A stretch of 64,000 bases of DNA, from assembly GCA_963780675.1 (NCBI GenBank), contig CAWACR010000004.1:1-64000 (forward strand), in the 5' to 3' direction. Position numbers and translations under genes: made by a program. Origin of the DNA: JAHECE01 sp963780675 (GTDB lineage Bacteria; Actinomycetota; Actinomycetes; Actinomycetales; JAHECE01). Under the pieces are notes generated by a model, which worked only from the letters and a program-made list of their open reading frames with translations, searched no databases and was not told where the DNA came from. This document shows, in pieces, positions 47,805-58,577 of the stretch. Numbering within the stretch: the stretch's first letter is position 1; the number at the start of each line of letters is the position of its first letter.

Positions 47805-48863
47805 CTAGCTGGCGTTCCGGATGGTGAACGCGTCGCGGAACGAGCCTCCTGCTGCGGGGACGAATCGCGCCGTCAGCTGGTCCGTGGTTGCCGTGATCTC
47901 GAGCGACCCCCATGTCGGATCAGTGTTGTCTCCGTTGGTCGAGGCGAAGTAAGGGGCCTCGGGGTCGTCGTCGTTGACGTCGCGCAGCTCGGCTCCGCCG
48001 GTGCCGACAGTGACGAAGACCGTTCCCGATCCTCTCGAGAGGTCGTTGTCGGCGTCTGCGATGCAGTCGGCATCGAACTCGTCGGGCGTGATGTGGTCGC
48101 AACCGGCGCCCGCGGCGAGTTGCTTGGTCCGCTGATACAGGTGCTCATGACCGGTCAGGACGAGGTCGACGCGCCTGTCGATCAGCAGGTCCATCACGTC
48201 GCTCGTGGCTCCGCAGTCGTAGTCCCCGACAGACAGGCAGGGTTCGTGCATTCCCACCACGACCCACGGGACGTCGGCAGCCCGTGCGCCGTCGATAGCG
48301 TCGGCGGTCCACGTGTACTGCTGCGATCCCTTCTCGAACGAGGTCTCGCCGGTGTCGAAGTCGAGCCCGGGCGAGATCATCACGACGCGCATGATGGGTT
48401 CGCTCTCCGGGATGTCCACGTACCACTGCCGTCCGTACTCGCCGACGAGGCCGGGCAGACGGTTGGGGAGGCACTTCGCGAAGTCGGCGATGTCGCCGTT
48501 ACGACCGTCGGACTCATGGTTGCCGGCGATCAGCTCGAACGGGACATCGGCGCCCAGTTCCGACATGACGAAGTCGCACCAGGACTCCTCCTCGCCGGTC
48601 CGGCCGTAGGACAGGTCGCCGAGTGCGAGGTGCAGGTCCGGACGGAGGCGCGCGATGTCCGCGAGGACGGCCGACGTCTCGTCCGTGCTTCCGAAGTCGC
48701 CTGACGCGCTGATGCGGACGGCTTCGCCGGTGGGGGTCGGGAGCATCGTTTCGGCGTCGGGCCCCTTCGTGGGGCCTGTCGCGGGGATACGGTCGTTGGC
48801 CGCGACACAGCCGGCCAGCGCGAGTGCCGCCGCCAACGCGAGAAGCGCGCGGTATCGGTGCAT
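47805..48863 (-). CDS. Lipoprotein metallophosphoesterase (calcineurin-like)
   Basis: 352 residues, intact. ATG 48863 begins a signal peptide with lipobox LALAGC (Cys19). Dimetal motifs in order: SASGDFGSTDE (GD), ALGDLSYGRTGEEESW (GDxxY), IAGNHESDGR (GNHE), VVVGMHEPC and TGHEHLYQRTK (GHxH), the arrangement of purple acid phosphatase-like and alkaline phosphatase D-like enzymes. Anchored outside the membrane, probably a phosphomonoesterase or diesterase; substrate unknown. Confidence 0.88.
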   Translation of the reverse strand: MHRYRALLALAAALALAGCVAANDRIPATGPTKGPDAETMLPTPTGEAVRISASGDFGSTDETSAVLADIARLRPDLHLALGDLSYGRTGEEESWCDFVMSELGADVPFELIAGNHESDGRNGDIADFAKCLPNRLPGLVGEYGRQWYVDIPESEPIMRVVMISPGLDFDTGETSFEKGSQQYTWTADAIDGARAADVPWVVVGMHEPCLSVGDYDCGATSDVMDLLIDRRVDLVLTGHEHLYQRTKQLAAGAGCDHITPDEFDADCIADADNDLSRGSGTVFVTVGTGGAELRDVNDDDPEAPYFASTNGDNTDPTWGSLEITATTDQLTARFVPAAGGSFRDAFTIRNAS

Positions 48864-49324
48864 GGTTCCATCTCGGTGTCGAGGTCTGGCCGAGTGTGCA
48901 TTGTCCAACGTCCCCGCCATGGACGCGACCGGGCCGTGGGGGAAGGCACCCTCGGCGCCGATCCCGCCGGCGGCGAGGAGAGCGGTCGGCAAGGCCCCCG
49001 ACGGCTTCGGGTCCACTCGCAGCTCGGGACGAAGCCTGGGGCTGGCTGTTGGCGTCTTGCCCTATGAGTTCGGTAGCCGGGCAGCGACGACGCGTCGACG
49101 ACACATCACGTAGGCCGCCGAAGCCGGCCCCGACGTCAAGCCGCAAGCTCAGGGTTGCGCCGACATCGTCCGGCCGCCCATCCCACCCCACGTCGTCGGG
49201 CGGACGGTGAGTTCCTGATAGCCCGCGCCTGTAGCCTTCCTGTGCAGCGTGCGGACCTAACGCGAGGCGACCCCTTGCGCTTCGCCGTTCTCGGCGCCAA
49301 CACCCCACCATCCACGGAGGAAAG
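48864..49324. other. 461-bp intergenic region without a recognisable gene
   Basis: Divergent region between the metallophosphoesterase and the secreted protein. Open frames exist on both strands but show no domain, no consistent codon bias and no good start. GGAGGAAAG lies directly before ATG 49325. No strong hairpin seen. Confidence 0.5.
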
Positions 49325-49798
49325 ATGATCAGCCGCCGGTTCTACGCCGTCGCCCTCGTCTGCGGTCTCGGCGTGTTCGCGTTCGGCCCTGCAGCAGCCG
49401 CCGAACCCGCCGAGACCGTCACCACCGAGACCAGCGACCAGCCCGGCTGTGGCCCGGACGGCCTGACCGTCGACGCGATCTGGACCGACGCTGACGACGG
49501 CGTCGAGCTCCTCGAGGTATTCGTCGACGGCCCTGATGGCTCCCGGCCGTTCCTATCAGTCACCGACACCGCGACCGGTGACCTCGCCTACTCCGGCCCG
49601 GCCGGCTACGACGTGGGCGACGGAGCCGACTACCTGTTCACGGAAGGCTGGGAGCAGACCAACGACGGCGGCGAGTGGGTCCGCATTGGCGCGTCAGACA
49701 CGCACCCTGGCTGGGTTCCCCTGACCGGCGATGGGTACACGGTGCGCGCGGTGGTCGGCGAGGCGCTCTACTGCTCGGCGACGCTCACGGTCCCCTGA
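49325..49798 (+). CDS. Small secreted protein, function unknown
   Basis: 157 residues, intact. ATG 49325 with GGAGGAAAG. Signal peptide ISRRFYAVALVCGLGVFAFG with a probable cleavage after PAAAAEPA. The mature part is acidic and Gly/Asp/Trp-rich (VDAIWTDADDGVELLEVFVD, GWEQTNDGGEWVRIGASD), with two Cys (in QPGCGPDG and LYCSATL) that could form a disulfide. It resembles a compact beta-sandwich; no family recognised. Confidence 0.72.
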   Translation: MISRRFYAVALVCGLGVFAFGPAAAAEPAETVTTETSDQPGCGPDGLTVDAIWTDADDGVELLEVFVDGPDGSRPFLSVTDTATGDLAYSGPAGYDVGDGADYLFTEGWEQTNDGGEWVRIGASDTHPGWVPLTGDGYTVRAVVGEALYCSATLTVP

Positions 49799-50185
49799 CC
49801 GGATCCTCGTGGCTGCAGTCGAGCCCCCACCGCCGGGTCGGCTGCCTCTCGTGCGGGTTGGATGGTCGGTCGGCCCTCGGTTGCTGACGTCGTCGTCATG
49901 CGCGAGGGGCCGCAGCACGTAGGACGGTGACTCCCGATGCCGTTCTCCGCGTCATCGCCGTGAGGCCGTCGACCTCCGCGAGCCGCAGCTGCGTGGCTTC
50001 CAGGCCGCCCTGAGGCGCTTGCGCGACAGCGACGGACGCTCGCACGCCACACCGAGCTTCACCCCGTCCACGGGCACTGTGGGATTTCTCTCGCCGCCAG
50101 ACTGTCCAGCCGGGGGGACGCAGCAGCGACGCCAGAACAGCGCCGAGTACCCTGGGATCCACTGATATCCGAGGAGATGAAGCCC
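49799..50185. other. 387-bp intergenic region without a recognisable gene
   Basis: Frames on both strands are short and interrupted. The 3' end holds the GAGGAG site used by the DUF4956 gene. It may carry the promoter of the DUF4956-VTC pair; no clear -35/-10 pair was found. Confidence 0.45.
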
Positions 50186-50785
50186 GTGCCCGCTGCCGCA
50201 CTTTTCGCTCTCGACATTGTCGCCGTGACGGTACTGGTGTTTGGTCTGTATTTCCCTCGCCACCGCCGCCGCGAGATGGTCGTTGCGTACCTGGTGGTCA
50301 ACGTCGGGGTCCTCGCGGCGGTGACAGCGCTGTCATCCACGACGGTGGGCGCTGGCCTGGGGCTCGGGCTGTTCGGCATCCTGTCGATCATCCGGCTCCG
50401 CTCGGCCGAGCTCGATCAGAGCGAAGTGGCTTACTACTTCGCGGCCCTCGCGCTCGGTCTGCTCGGAGGGATGCCGGTCACGCCGCTGTGGCTCGGGCCC
50501 GCGCTGATGGTCGCGATCCTCTTGGCGTTGTACGTGGGCGACCACCCGGCGATGTTCGGGCGCTACCGCACGGAGATCGTCACGCTGGACGTCGCCTACA
50601 CGAACGAGGCCGCGCTGGCTGCCCGGATCGAGGAGACGTTCAACACCCGGGTTCACCGAGTCGTCGTCCGCAAGGTCGATCTGGTCAACGACACCACGTG
50701 CGTCGAGGTGCGGCATGTGCCTTTCGGCGCGTCCCGGGCCGGGGAGATGGTCGGGGGCCGGCGTGCGCGCGGGGGGGCCCGTTGA
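50186..50785 (+). CDS. DUF4956 membrane protein
   Basis: 199 residues. Four helices: LFALDIVAVTVLVFGLYFPR, VVAYLVVNVGVLAAVTALSS, GLGLGLFGILSIIRLRSAEL and LWLGPALMVAILLALYVG. The soluble tail YTNEAALAARIEETFNTRVH and VVVRKVDLVNDTTCVEVRHV is the ferredoxin-like part of DUF4956. ATG 50177 directly abuts GAGGAG (50171-50176), so GTG 50186, nine nt downstream, is the better start. The stop overlaps the next gene (TTGA). DUF4956 genes commonly pair with VTC-domain polyphosphate polymerases. Confidence 0.9.
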   Translation: MPAAALFALDIVAVTVLVFGLYFPRHRRREMVVAYLVVNVGVLAAVTALSSTTVGAGLGLGLFGILSIIRLRSAELDQSEVAYYFAALALGLLGGMPVTPLWLGPALMVAILLALYVGDHPAMFGRYRTEIVTLDVAYTNEAALAARIEETFNTRVHRVVVRKVDLVNDTTCVEVRHVPFGASRAGEMVGGRRARGGAR

Positions 50786-51555
50786 CCTTCACCCTAGACG
50801 GAGCTCCCACCGTGCTCGAGACCGCCGCCCTTGAATCGGTGTCCCTGGCCGAGCTGGACGCTGTCGCCGCGCTCCAGACGCGCACTGACCGCAAGTACGT
50901 GGTCTCGCGGAACATGGCTGCGCGGCTGGTGCGAGGGCTCGGCGGCTCGGCGCGAGTCCTCGAGATCGACGGTATGCGTACCTTTCGGTACGAGTCGGTC
51001 TACTTCGACACGCCGGACTTGCGGATGTACCTCGAGGCCGCGCGCGGTCGGCCTCGGCGGGTGAAGGTCCGGACCCGGACGTACCTCGACAGCGGGCTGT
51101 GCATGCTGGAGGTCAAGACGCGGGACAGGCGCGGTCTGACCGTGAAGCACCGGCTGCCGCACCCGGTGGCGGAAAGTTCCTGGTTGAACGGTGAGGCGCT
51201 CGCCTTCGTCGGCGGCTTCGGTGAGCTCGCCGACCTTGGCGCGGTCCTGCGCCCGACGCTGACGACCATGTTCGACAGGACCACGCTCTTGCTCGGAGCC
51301 GGCGAGGCGCGCATCACGGTGGATACCGACCTGCGCATGGTGGCCCCCGACGGCGCCGTGGCTGCAATGCCCTTCTCGACGGTGATCGAGACGAAGTCGC
51401 CCGGCGCCCCGACGCTCGCGGACCGGGTGCTGTGGGCTGCCCACCACCGGCCCGACCGGGTGAGCAAGTACGGCACCGGTCTGGCCGCCCTGCGCTCGGA
51501 CCTGCCCAGCAACCGGTGGCACCGCCTGATCCGCAACCACGTCGCCCGCGCGTGA
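50782..51555 (+). CDS. VTC-domain (polyphosphate polymerase-like) protein
   Basis: 257 residues. A VTC catalytic-tunnel fold: TRTDRKYVVSRNMAARLV (basic strand), FRYESVYFDTPDLRMYLEAA, RRVKVRTRTYLDSGLCMLEV with KTRDRRGLTVKHRL, and the acidic VIETKSPGAPTLADRVLWAA near the end. Basic residues line the tunnel as in yeast Vtc4, which makes polyphosphate from ATP. TTG 50782 overlaps the DUF4956 stop; GTG 50812 is an alternative. Whether it makes polyphosphate is not shown. Confidence 0.88.
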   Translation: MTFTLDGAPTVLETAALESVSLAELDAVAALQTRTDRKYVVSRNMAARLVRGLGGSARVLEIDGMRTFRYESVYFDTPDLRMYLEAARGRPRRVKVRTRTYLDSGLCMLEVKTRDRRGLTVKHRLPHPVAESSWLNGEALAFVGGFGELADLGAVLRPTLTTMFDRTTLLLGAGEARITVDTDLRMVAPDGAVAAMPFSTVIETKSPGAPTLADRVLWAAHHRPDRVSKYGTGLAALRSDLPSNRWHRLIRNHVARA

Positions 51556-51655
51556 CACCGGACGTGGGCTGAACCCGCCAGCCCTTCTGCTCCTCTGCTG
51601 AGCGAGGTCGACGCCGCCACTCGGGCACATTCGAAAGGCGAGACCGCGCGTGGGG

Positions 51656-52629
51656 TCAGGCCGCGTGGGTGCGGAGTTCGTGGGCGCCGTCGGCGCGGGT
51701 GATCTCGTAGTAGTAGCGCCTCGCGCCGTCGGGGTCGGTCAGGACGCTGACGTAACGGAAGCCGCCTCCGGCGTGCGGAGACCTCGCCCACGGCGCTCGC
51801 CCCGCCGCGGTGAAGCGCCCGAAGGCCGGCCCGGCGACGGCGACCCCGGTGCGCTCCTCCCAGTTCTCGGCGGCGCTCGCGCGGCCGTCGTAGAAGGCCC
51901 AGACGCGCTCGTCCGGGATGACCGCAGTGATGCGCGCCCCGCGCGAGTCCCATTCCCCCGGCCGGACTCCCAGGGCCGTCCCCCGCCACGTCCAGGCGAC
52001 GCCGTCGTCGCTGGTGGCGTACTGGGTGCTCATGCGATCGGTGTTCGCCGGGTCCTCGAGCGGGTGGACGGACGCCCAGAGGTGCCACAGCCCGTCGCGG
52101 TAGAGCAGGACCGGGTCCTTGACGGCGGCCGTGGCGCTGCCGGCCAGCACCGTTCGTGGGGTTGCCGACGAGAGTCGCTCGGGGGTGGACGCCTCCAGCA
52201 GGTCGACCCGCCAGTGCTTCGTGCCCGGGGTGGCGACCGAGACGTACAGGCGCCAGCGGCCGTCCGGGGTGACGGTGAGCGCCGGCCGCTCGAGGGAGTC
52301 GGTGTCGAAGAGGTCCTTGGTGACGACGTCGAGGGTCTCGAACCGTTCGCCGTCGTCCGAGCGCGCCACGACGTTCGCGATGCCGCGGCCCTCGCCCAGG
52401 GGGTGCCGCAGGCGGTACGCAAGGTAGGTCGCTCCGCCGACACTCAGCGCGGAGGGCGCCCCGGCCCACGACCCGGGTCTGGTGTCGGGCGGCTCGACGA
52501 CGACGACGTCGTCGTCCCAGGCGGGCCGCTCGGGCAGGCCGGGGGGCAGGTCGCCGGTGTACTCGTGAGCACGGCGCGGATCGGCGGACTCGGGAACCGG
52601 CGGGGCTGCGGGGTGAGGAACCACGGTGA

Positions 52630-52633
<4 letters not shown>
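51656..52633 (-). CDS. Five-bladed beta-propeller glycosidase-like protein (GH43/GH32 superfamily type)
   Basis: 325 residues, intact. GTG 52633 overlaps the upstream ATPase stop (GTGA). Repeated blade motifs with Asp/Arg-Trp pairs: GSWAGAPSALSVGGATYLAY, RPALTVTPDGRWRLYVSVAT, VKDPVLLYRDGLWHLWASVH, YATSDDGVAWTWRGTALGVR, ITAVIPDERVWAFYDGRASA and GGGFRYVSVLTDPDGARRYY. No signal peptide. The family call is from the blade pattern; substrate and even hydrolase activity are unproven. Its place at the end of the hydrogenase-ABC operon is unexpected. Confidence 0.6.
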
Positions 52634-53274
<641 letters not shown>

Positions 53275-53278
<4 letters not shown>

Positions 53279-54082
53279 GTCGCCCGCCCGGGGGAGGGGC
53301 GCGGGTCGCGGAGCCCGAGCACCGCCACGACGACCTTCTCGCCGAGAACGCTGATCGCGACGATGACGACGGTCCACGCGAACAGGTCGGCCGTGCTGAG
53401 GAAGAGCTTCGCCTCGTAGAGGCGCTCGCCGATGCTGCCTTCCGGCAGGCCGATCACCTCGGCCGCGACGCCGCTCTTCCACGCGAGGCCGATGCCGACC
53501 CTGCAGCCGCGATGAGGAAGGGCAGGACGGCGGGACGTCGACGGCCGGGAGCCGCCGGTGCCACGGAACCCCGAACACGGTCGCGACCTCGAGCAGCGCG
53601 CGGTCCCGCGCGTGGATGCCCGCGAGGATGTTCGTGTACATGACCGGCGTCACCATGAGGAAGCTGATGACGACGGCCAGCTGGTCGCTGTCGGCCCACA
53701 TGAGCACCAGGATGATGAAGCTGACCACGGGGACGGTGCGGATCACCGTCATCAACGGGGTGAGGAGGGCGTCGACCACCGTGACCCGGGCGCGACGGCC
53801 GCGGTGAGGGTCCCCGTCACCGTGGCCGCGAGGAAGCCCGTCCCGATGCGGACGAGGGAGTGCGCGACGGTCGCCCAGAAGTCCGCGGTGACCACGAGGT
53901 CCCCGAGCCGCGCCAGGACCTCCCCGGGGGAGGCGAGCAGGAGGGACGGTCGACGACGACGGCGGCCACCCACCACACGCCCATCCAGAAGGCGACCACC
54001 AGCGCGGGCGAGCGAGGCGCCACGGGATGCGCGCCGTCGTCGGGCCCACCGCGGCGGCTCGGCCCGCGGGGGTGAGGCCCAC
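53275..54082 (-). CDS. NitT/TauT-type ABC transporter permease, frameshifts
   Basis: BPD_transp_1 permease. After repair: VVAFWMGVWWVAAVVVDRPS, LLASPGEVLARLGDLVVTAD, FWATVAHSLVRIGTGFLAA, LMTVIRTVPVVSFIILVLMW, VVISFLMVTPVMYTNILAGI, the EAA region ARDRALLEVATVFGVPWHRR (LLEVA-x-x-G), and AWKSGVAAEVIGLPEGSIGE. Breaks near 54015, 53950, 53795, 53535 and 53505. The stop TGA overlaps the ATPase start. Confidence 0.82.
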
Positions 54083-54151
54083 GCCGGAGCCCCCCGCGGG
54101 GGTTCGGCCCGCGATGGATCCCGGGCCGGGCGACTCGGCGCCGGCGTCCCG

Positions 54152-55220
54152 CTAGCCGCCGTAGTAGAAGTCATCTCCAGGCAGGCTACCGCCGACCGAG
54201 GCCGGATCGGCGCCGAAGAGGACCGAAAGGTACCCGCAGAGCGTCGTCTGCAGCTCGGCCCCGTTGATGTCGACGATGTGGCAGAACGGGATCGCGGCCA
54301 CGGCGATCTGGGCGGACGGCACGATGCCGGCCTCGACGATCAGCGGCGCGGCCTGCGCCGGATGGTCGTTCGTGAACTCCGTCGACACCACGTAGTCGGC
54401 GACGAACTGCGCGACGGCGTCGGGGTGCTCGTCGCGAAGGCCGTGCGGATGACGACGACGCCCGTGACGAGCTCGGAGTCCGGGTTCACCTCGGCCCACT
54501 CGTCCGTGAGGTCGAGCGCGGTGCGGACGCCGGGGTTCTGGGCCTTCACGACCGTCACGTAGGGCTGGGGCAGGACGCCGACGGCGCCGGGCTCGGTCGC
54601 GAGCAGCGCGGCGACCTCGGTGGCCTCGCTCTTGTACTCGACCGTGACGTCAACGCCCGGGTCGAGGCCGTTCTCGGTCAGGAGGTGGTTGAGCACGTAC
54701 TCGGGCGAGGCGCCCTTGCCGGTGCTGTAGATCGTGCGGCCCTCGAGGTCGGCGATCTAGTCGATGGTGTCGCCGGCCTCGAGGACCTCGAGCACGCCGA
54801 GGGTGTTGATCGCCACGACCTGGATCGCGCGCGTCCTCCCCGTTCGTCTGGTTGTAGAGGACGGCGGCGAGGTTCGCCGGGATCAGCGCGATGTCGAGCT
54901 CGCCCTGGACGATCTTGGGCACGATCTCGTCGGGCGTGCCGTAGATCGTGACCTGGTAGTCCTGCGCGCCCAGGCCCTTCTCGGCGTCGCTCATGAGCTC
55001 GACGAGGCCCATCGTCGTCGGGCCCTTGAGCGAGGCGATGCGGATCGTCGTCGGGCCCGACGGCTCTGCGGAGTCCGACGCTCGCGCTCGCGGATTGCCC
55101 ACCGGAGGCCTCCGCGCCGGAGGCGGGCGCCGTCGTCGGCCCTGCGCAGCCGGCCAGGAGCGTGGCGAGCAGGGCGGTGGCGACCGACACGGCCACGCGA
55201 ACCCTTCCCACGCGCCTCAC
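54152..55220 (-). CDS. ABC transporter substrate-binding lipoprotein (NitT/TauT-like), frameshifts and a TAG
   Basis: GTG 55220 overlaps the hydrogenase stop (GTGA). Signal peptide with lipobox LLAGC (Cys25). Type II binding-protein fold: TTIRIASLKGPTTMGLVELM, YGTPDEIVPKIVQGELDIAL, IPANLAAVLYNQTNGE, STGKGASPEYVLNHLLTENG, YKSEATEVAALLATEPGAVG and AAPLIVEAGIVPSAQIAVAA. Breaks near 55105, 54830 and 54435; TAG at 54757-54759 interrupts GDTID-IADLEG. The ligand (nitrate, sulfonate, a small organic or a cofactor precursor) cannot be told. Confidence 0.8.
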
Positions 55221-58200
55221 CCCTTTCGCCCGACAGCGCCGACCGTCTCCCGCCGGAACGGGGCGTAGGTCGTGTGCAGCAGGTGATGCGCGGTCTCGGA
55301 GTTGGGCTCGCCGTAGAACTCGTCGTAGAGGCGCAGGATGTCCGGGTTGTCCTGGGACTTGCGGTAGGTCGGAGGCCCTGTCGATGTTGACGAGCACCTT
55401 CTGCCGGGCCGCCATCTCGCCCACCCGGTCCGGCACCGGGTGCCCGGCGCCGTTGATGCACCCGCCCGGGCAGGCCATGACCTCGACGAGGTCGTATCCG
55501 ACGTCCTCGCCGGCCACGATCCGCTTGACGAGGGGCTCGGCGTTGTTCAGGCCGGAGATCACTGCCACGCGCACCGTGGTCTCGCCCGCGGTGATGCTGG
55601 CCTCCTTGACGCCCTCGAAGCCGCGGACCTCGTGGAAGTCCAGGCGCTCCACGAGACGCTCGCCGGTCAGCTTCTCCACGGCCATGCGCAGCGCGGCCTC
55701 GGCCACGCCGCCCGAGGCGCCGAACAGGACGCCCGCGCCGCTGACCCGCGCGTAGGGCGCGTCGAACGTGGCCGGGGCGATGTCCGCGGGCTCGAGGCGA
55801 AGCATCTTCACCATCTCGAGGAACTCGGTGGTGGTGAGGACGGCGTCGACGTCGCGGATGCCCTCGGGCGCGAACTCCGGACGGGCGGCCTCGTACTTCT
55901 TCGCCAGGCACGGCACGATCGAGACGACGTAGAGGTCGTCGAGGCTGATCCCCGCCTGCTGCGCGAAGTGGTTCTTCACCGTGGCGCCCATCATCTGCTG
56001 CGGAGACTTGCAGCTCGACAGGTGCGGGATCATCTCCGGGCCACCGTCGCTCGACCAGGTTGACCCAGCCCGGGCAGCAGGACGTGAACTGGGGCATGAC
56101 GCCGCCCGAGGTCGACCCGGTCGAGGAACTCGGTGGTCTCCTCGACGATCGTCAGGTCGGCCGCGAAGGCGAAGTCGAAGACCTTGTCGAAGCCGATCGC
56201 GCGCATGATCCCGGCGATGAAGGCGGACGCCTGGTCGAACGGCAGGTCGTACTCGGCCGCGATGACGCTGCGCACCGCCGGTGCCACGAAGCCGACCACC
56301 GTCTTGGTCGGGTCGTTGATGGCCGTGAAGACGTTGCCGCGCTCACGCACGTAGTCGAGCGCCCCGCACGGGCAGGCCCGGACGCACTGCCCGCACGACA
56401 CGCAGTCGGTCTGGCCGAGCGGTAGCCCGTTGTGCGTGCCCACCTGAAGGCGCCCGCCCCGGAACTGGAACGCCAGGACGCCGGGACCCTCGATCTCCGC
56501 GCACGCCGCGACGCAGCGGCCGCAGGAGATGCACTTGTCGTTGTCGCGGACGATGAACGGGTGGTCGCGCACGATCGGCGAGTGCGACCGCACGTGCAGC
56601 GGCGGTGCGAAGACCACGCCGTGCTCAGTGGCCTCCGTCCGCAGCGAGCAGTCGTACTGCTTGGCGCAGCCGCACTCGAGGCACCGGGCCGCCTCGGCGC
56701 GCGCCTGCTCCTCGGTGAGCCCGAGCTCCACCTCGACGAAGCCGCGGATCCGGTCCGGCGGCGGGACCTCGGCCATCCGGGCGCGGCCGAGGTGTGGCCG
56801 GTTCTCGTACTCCGCGCGCGGGACGTCCTCGAGGGTGCCGCGGCTGCAGCTGTAGTCGTCCTGGCTGGGGCGGACGTACCCGCGGGTCACGAACTCGTCG
56901 ATCGCCGTGGCGGCGCGGCGCCCGGCCGCGACGGCCTGGATCACGGTCGCGGGCCCGGTCACACAGTCCCCGCCGGCGAAGATCTTGGTCTCGGAGGACT
57001 GCATGGTGTGGCCGTCGACGTCGATGTCGCCCCACGGGTTCAGCCGCACCGGCAGGTCGTTGTACAGGAAGCCCGTGTCGGTGCTCTGACCGATCGCGCC
57101 GATGACCGTGTCCGCCTCGAGCACGAAGTCGCTGCCGTCGACGGGAAGCGGACGACGACGCCCCGACCGGTCCGGCTCGCCCAGCTCCATGCGCAGGCAG
57201 TGCAGGCGCTTGACGCCGCCCGGCCGAGGTGATGCGCTCGGGCGAGGTCAGGAAGATCATCTCGACGCCCTCGCGCAGCGCCTCCTCGACCTCGGCGGCC
57301 TGGGCGGGCATCTCGTCCCGGGTGCGCCGGTAGACGAGCCGCACGCTCGTGGCGCCCTGGCGCAGGGCGGTGCGCGCGCAGTCGATCGCGGTGTTTCCGC
57401 CGCCGATCACCAGGACCGACTGACCCAGCGGGATCGGTGCGCCCTTGGCCACCTGCTCGAGGTACTGGATGCCCAGCCACACGCCGTCGGCGTTCTCGCC
57501 GTCGATCCGCAGGGGCGTGGCGCGCCAGGCCCCGATCGCCAGGTACACGGCGTCGAAGTCGCGCTTGAGGTCTTCGAGGTTGAGGTGCACGCCGAGCGCC
57601 CGGCCGGTGACGATCCGCACGCCGAGGGACTCGATGAGCGCGATCTCCGCGTCGAGCGTGGACTTCGGCAGACGGTAGGCGGGGATGCCGTACCGCATCA
57701 TGCCGCCGGGCCGGCTCTGCTTCTCGAAGACGGTGACGGAGTGGCCGGCGACGGCCGCGTAGAACGCGGCCGAGAGGCCGGACGGCCCACCGCCGACGAC
57801 GGCGATCCGCTTGCCGGTCGCCGCGCCCACCCGGGGGGTCCAGGGCTCGGCGCGGTTGGCGTCCCAGTCCGCCGCGAACCGCTTGACGTGGTTGATGGCG
57901 ACCGGCTCGTCCACCAGGCTGCGCCGGCACTCGGACTCGCACGGGTGGGGGCACACCCGGCCGCACACCGAGGGGAACGGGTTGCGGTCCTTGATCACGT
58001 GGACGGCGGCCTCGTAGTTCCCGTCCGCGACGTGGCTGAGGTAGGTCTGGATGTCGATGTTCGCGGGGCAGGTCTGGACGCACGGCGCGACGCAGTCGGC
58101 GTTGTGGTCACAGAGCAGCTGCTGGAGCCGGACCTTGCGGTACTCCTCGAGCCGCGGCGTGTGGGTCTGGATGACCATGCCTTCTCGCGCGGGCGTCAGG

Positions 58201-58415
58201 CACGCCTTGACGTCGCGTGGGTTCTCGGCGCCGACCTCGACGACGCACAGGCCGCAGCTCCCGTTGGACCGCTTGAGCCGGATGTCGTGGCAGAGGGAGG
58301 GCACCTCGATGCCCTCCATCACGAGGGCCTGCAGGATCGTCAGGCCGTCGAAGACCTCGATCTCGCGGTTGTTGACCGTGATGGTGAAGCGGTCGCTCGG
58401 TGAGAGTTCGCGCAC
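55217..58415 (-). CDS. Multidomain [FeFe]-hydrogenase (2Fe-2S, GltD-like flavoprotein, 2x4Fe-4S, H-cluster)
   Basis: About 1065 residues. GTG 58415 has GGAGG upstream. Residues 1-95: NuoG-like [2Fe-2S] with Cys42, 54, 57, 72. Next a GltD/NfnB-like region: Cys-rich CDHNADCVAPCVQTC and CGRVCPHPCESECRR, FAD loop IAVVGGGPSGLSAAFYAAVA, NAD(P) loop VLVIGGGNTAIDCARTALRQ and FAGGDCVTGPATVIQAVAAG. Then CLECGCAKQYDC and two ferredoxin motifs, CISCGRCVAAC and CVSCGQCVRAC. The H-cluster domain has ADLTIVEE, FTSCCPGWV (L1), VPCLAKKYEAARPEF (L2), FGASGGVAEAALR and EVMACPGGCINGAGHP (L3); all four ligand Cys are present. Breaks near 57225, 56120, 56055 and 55375. It probably couples NAD(P)H and H2; direction unknown. 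hydE, hydF, hydG are not in the window. Confidence 0.88.
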
Positions 58416-58577
58416 GTCCGACCTCCGTGGGTGTGGGTCCGGGCGCAGCGACGGATGGACGAGGTCCCCGCTCTTCGACGGTGCGGGCCGACGCCGGCTC
58501 CTCCCGCCACCGTAGGGTCGTGATCCGACCGCATCGCCGGACTTCGGGCCCAGGTGGGGCGCTCCCGTGGCTACCCA

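Noticed and set aside
48514..49311. Minus-strand open frame in the 48.9-49.3 kb intergenic region
   Set aside because: Arg/Gly-rich translation that continues in the shadow of the phosphoesterase gene; no start signal.
54757..54759. In-frame TAG in the binding-protein gene as a sign of stop-codon recoding
   Set aside because: Single case in an error-rich stretch, with no pyrrolysine machinery seen; a base error or pseudogenisation is simpler.
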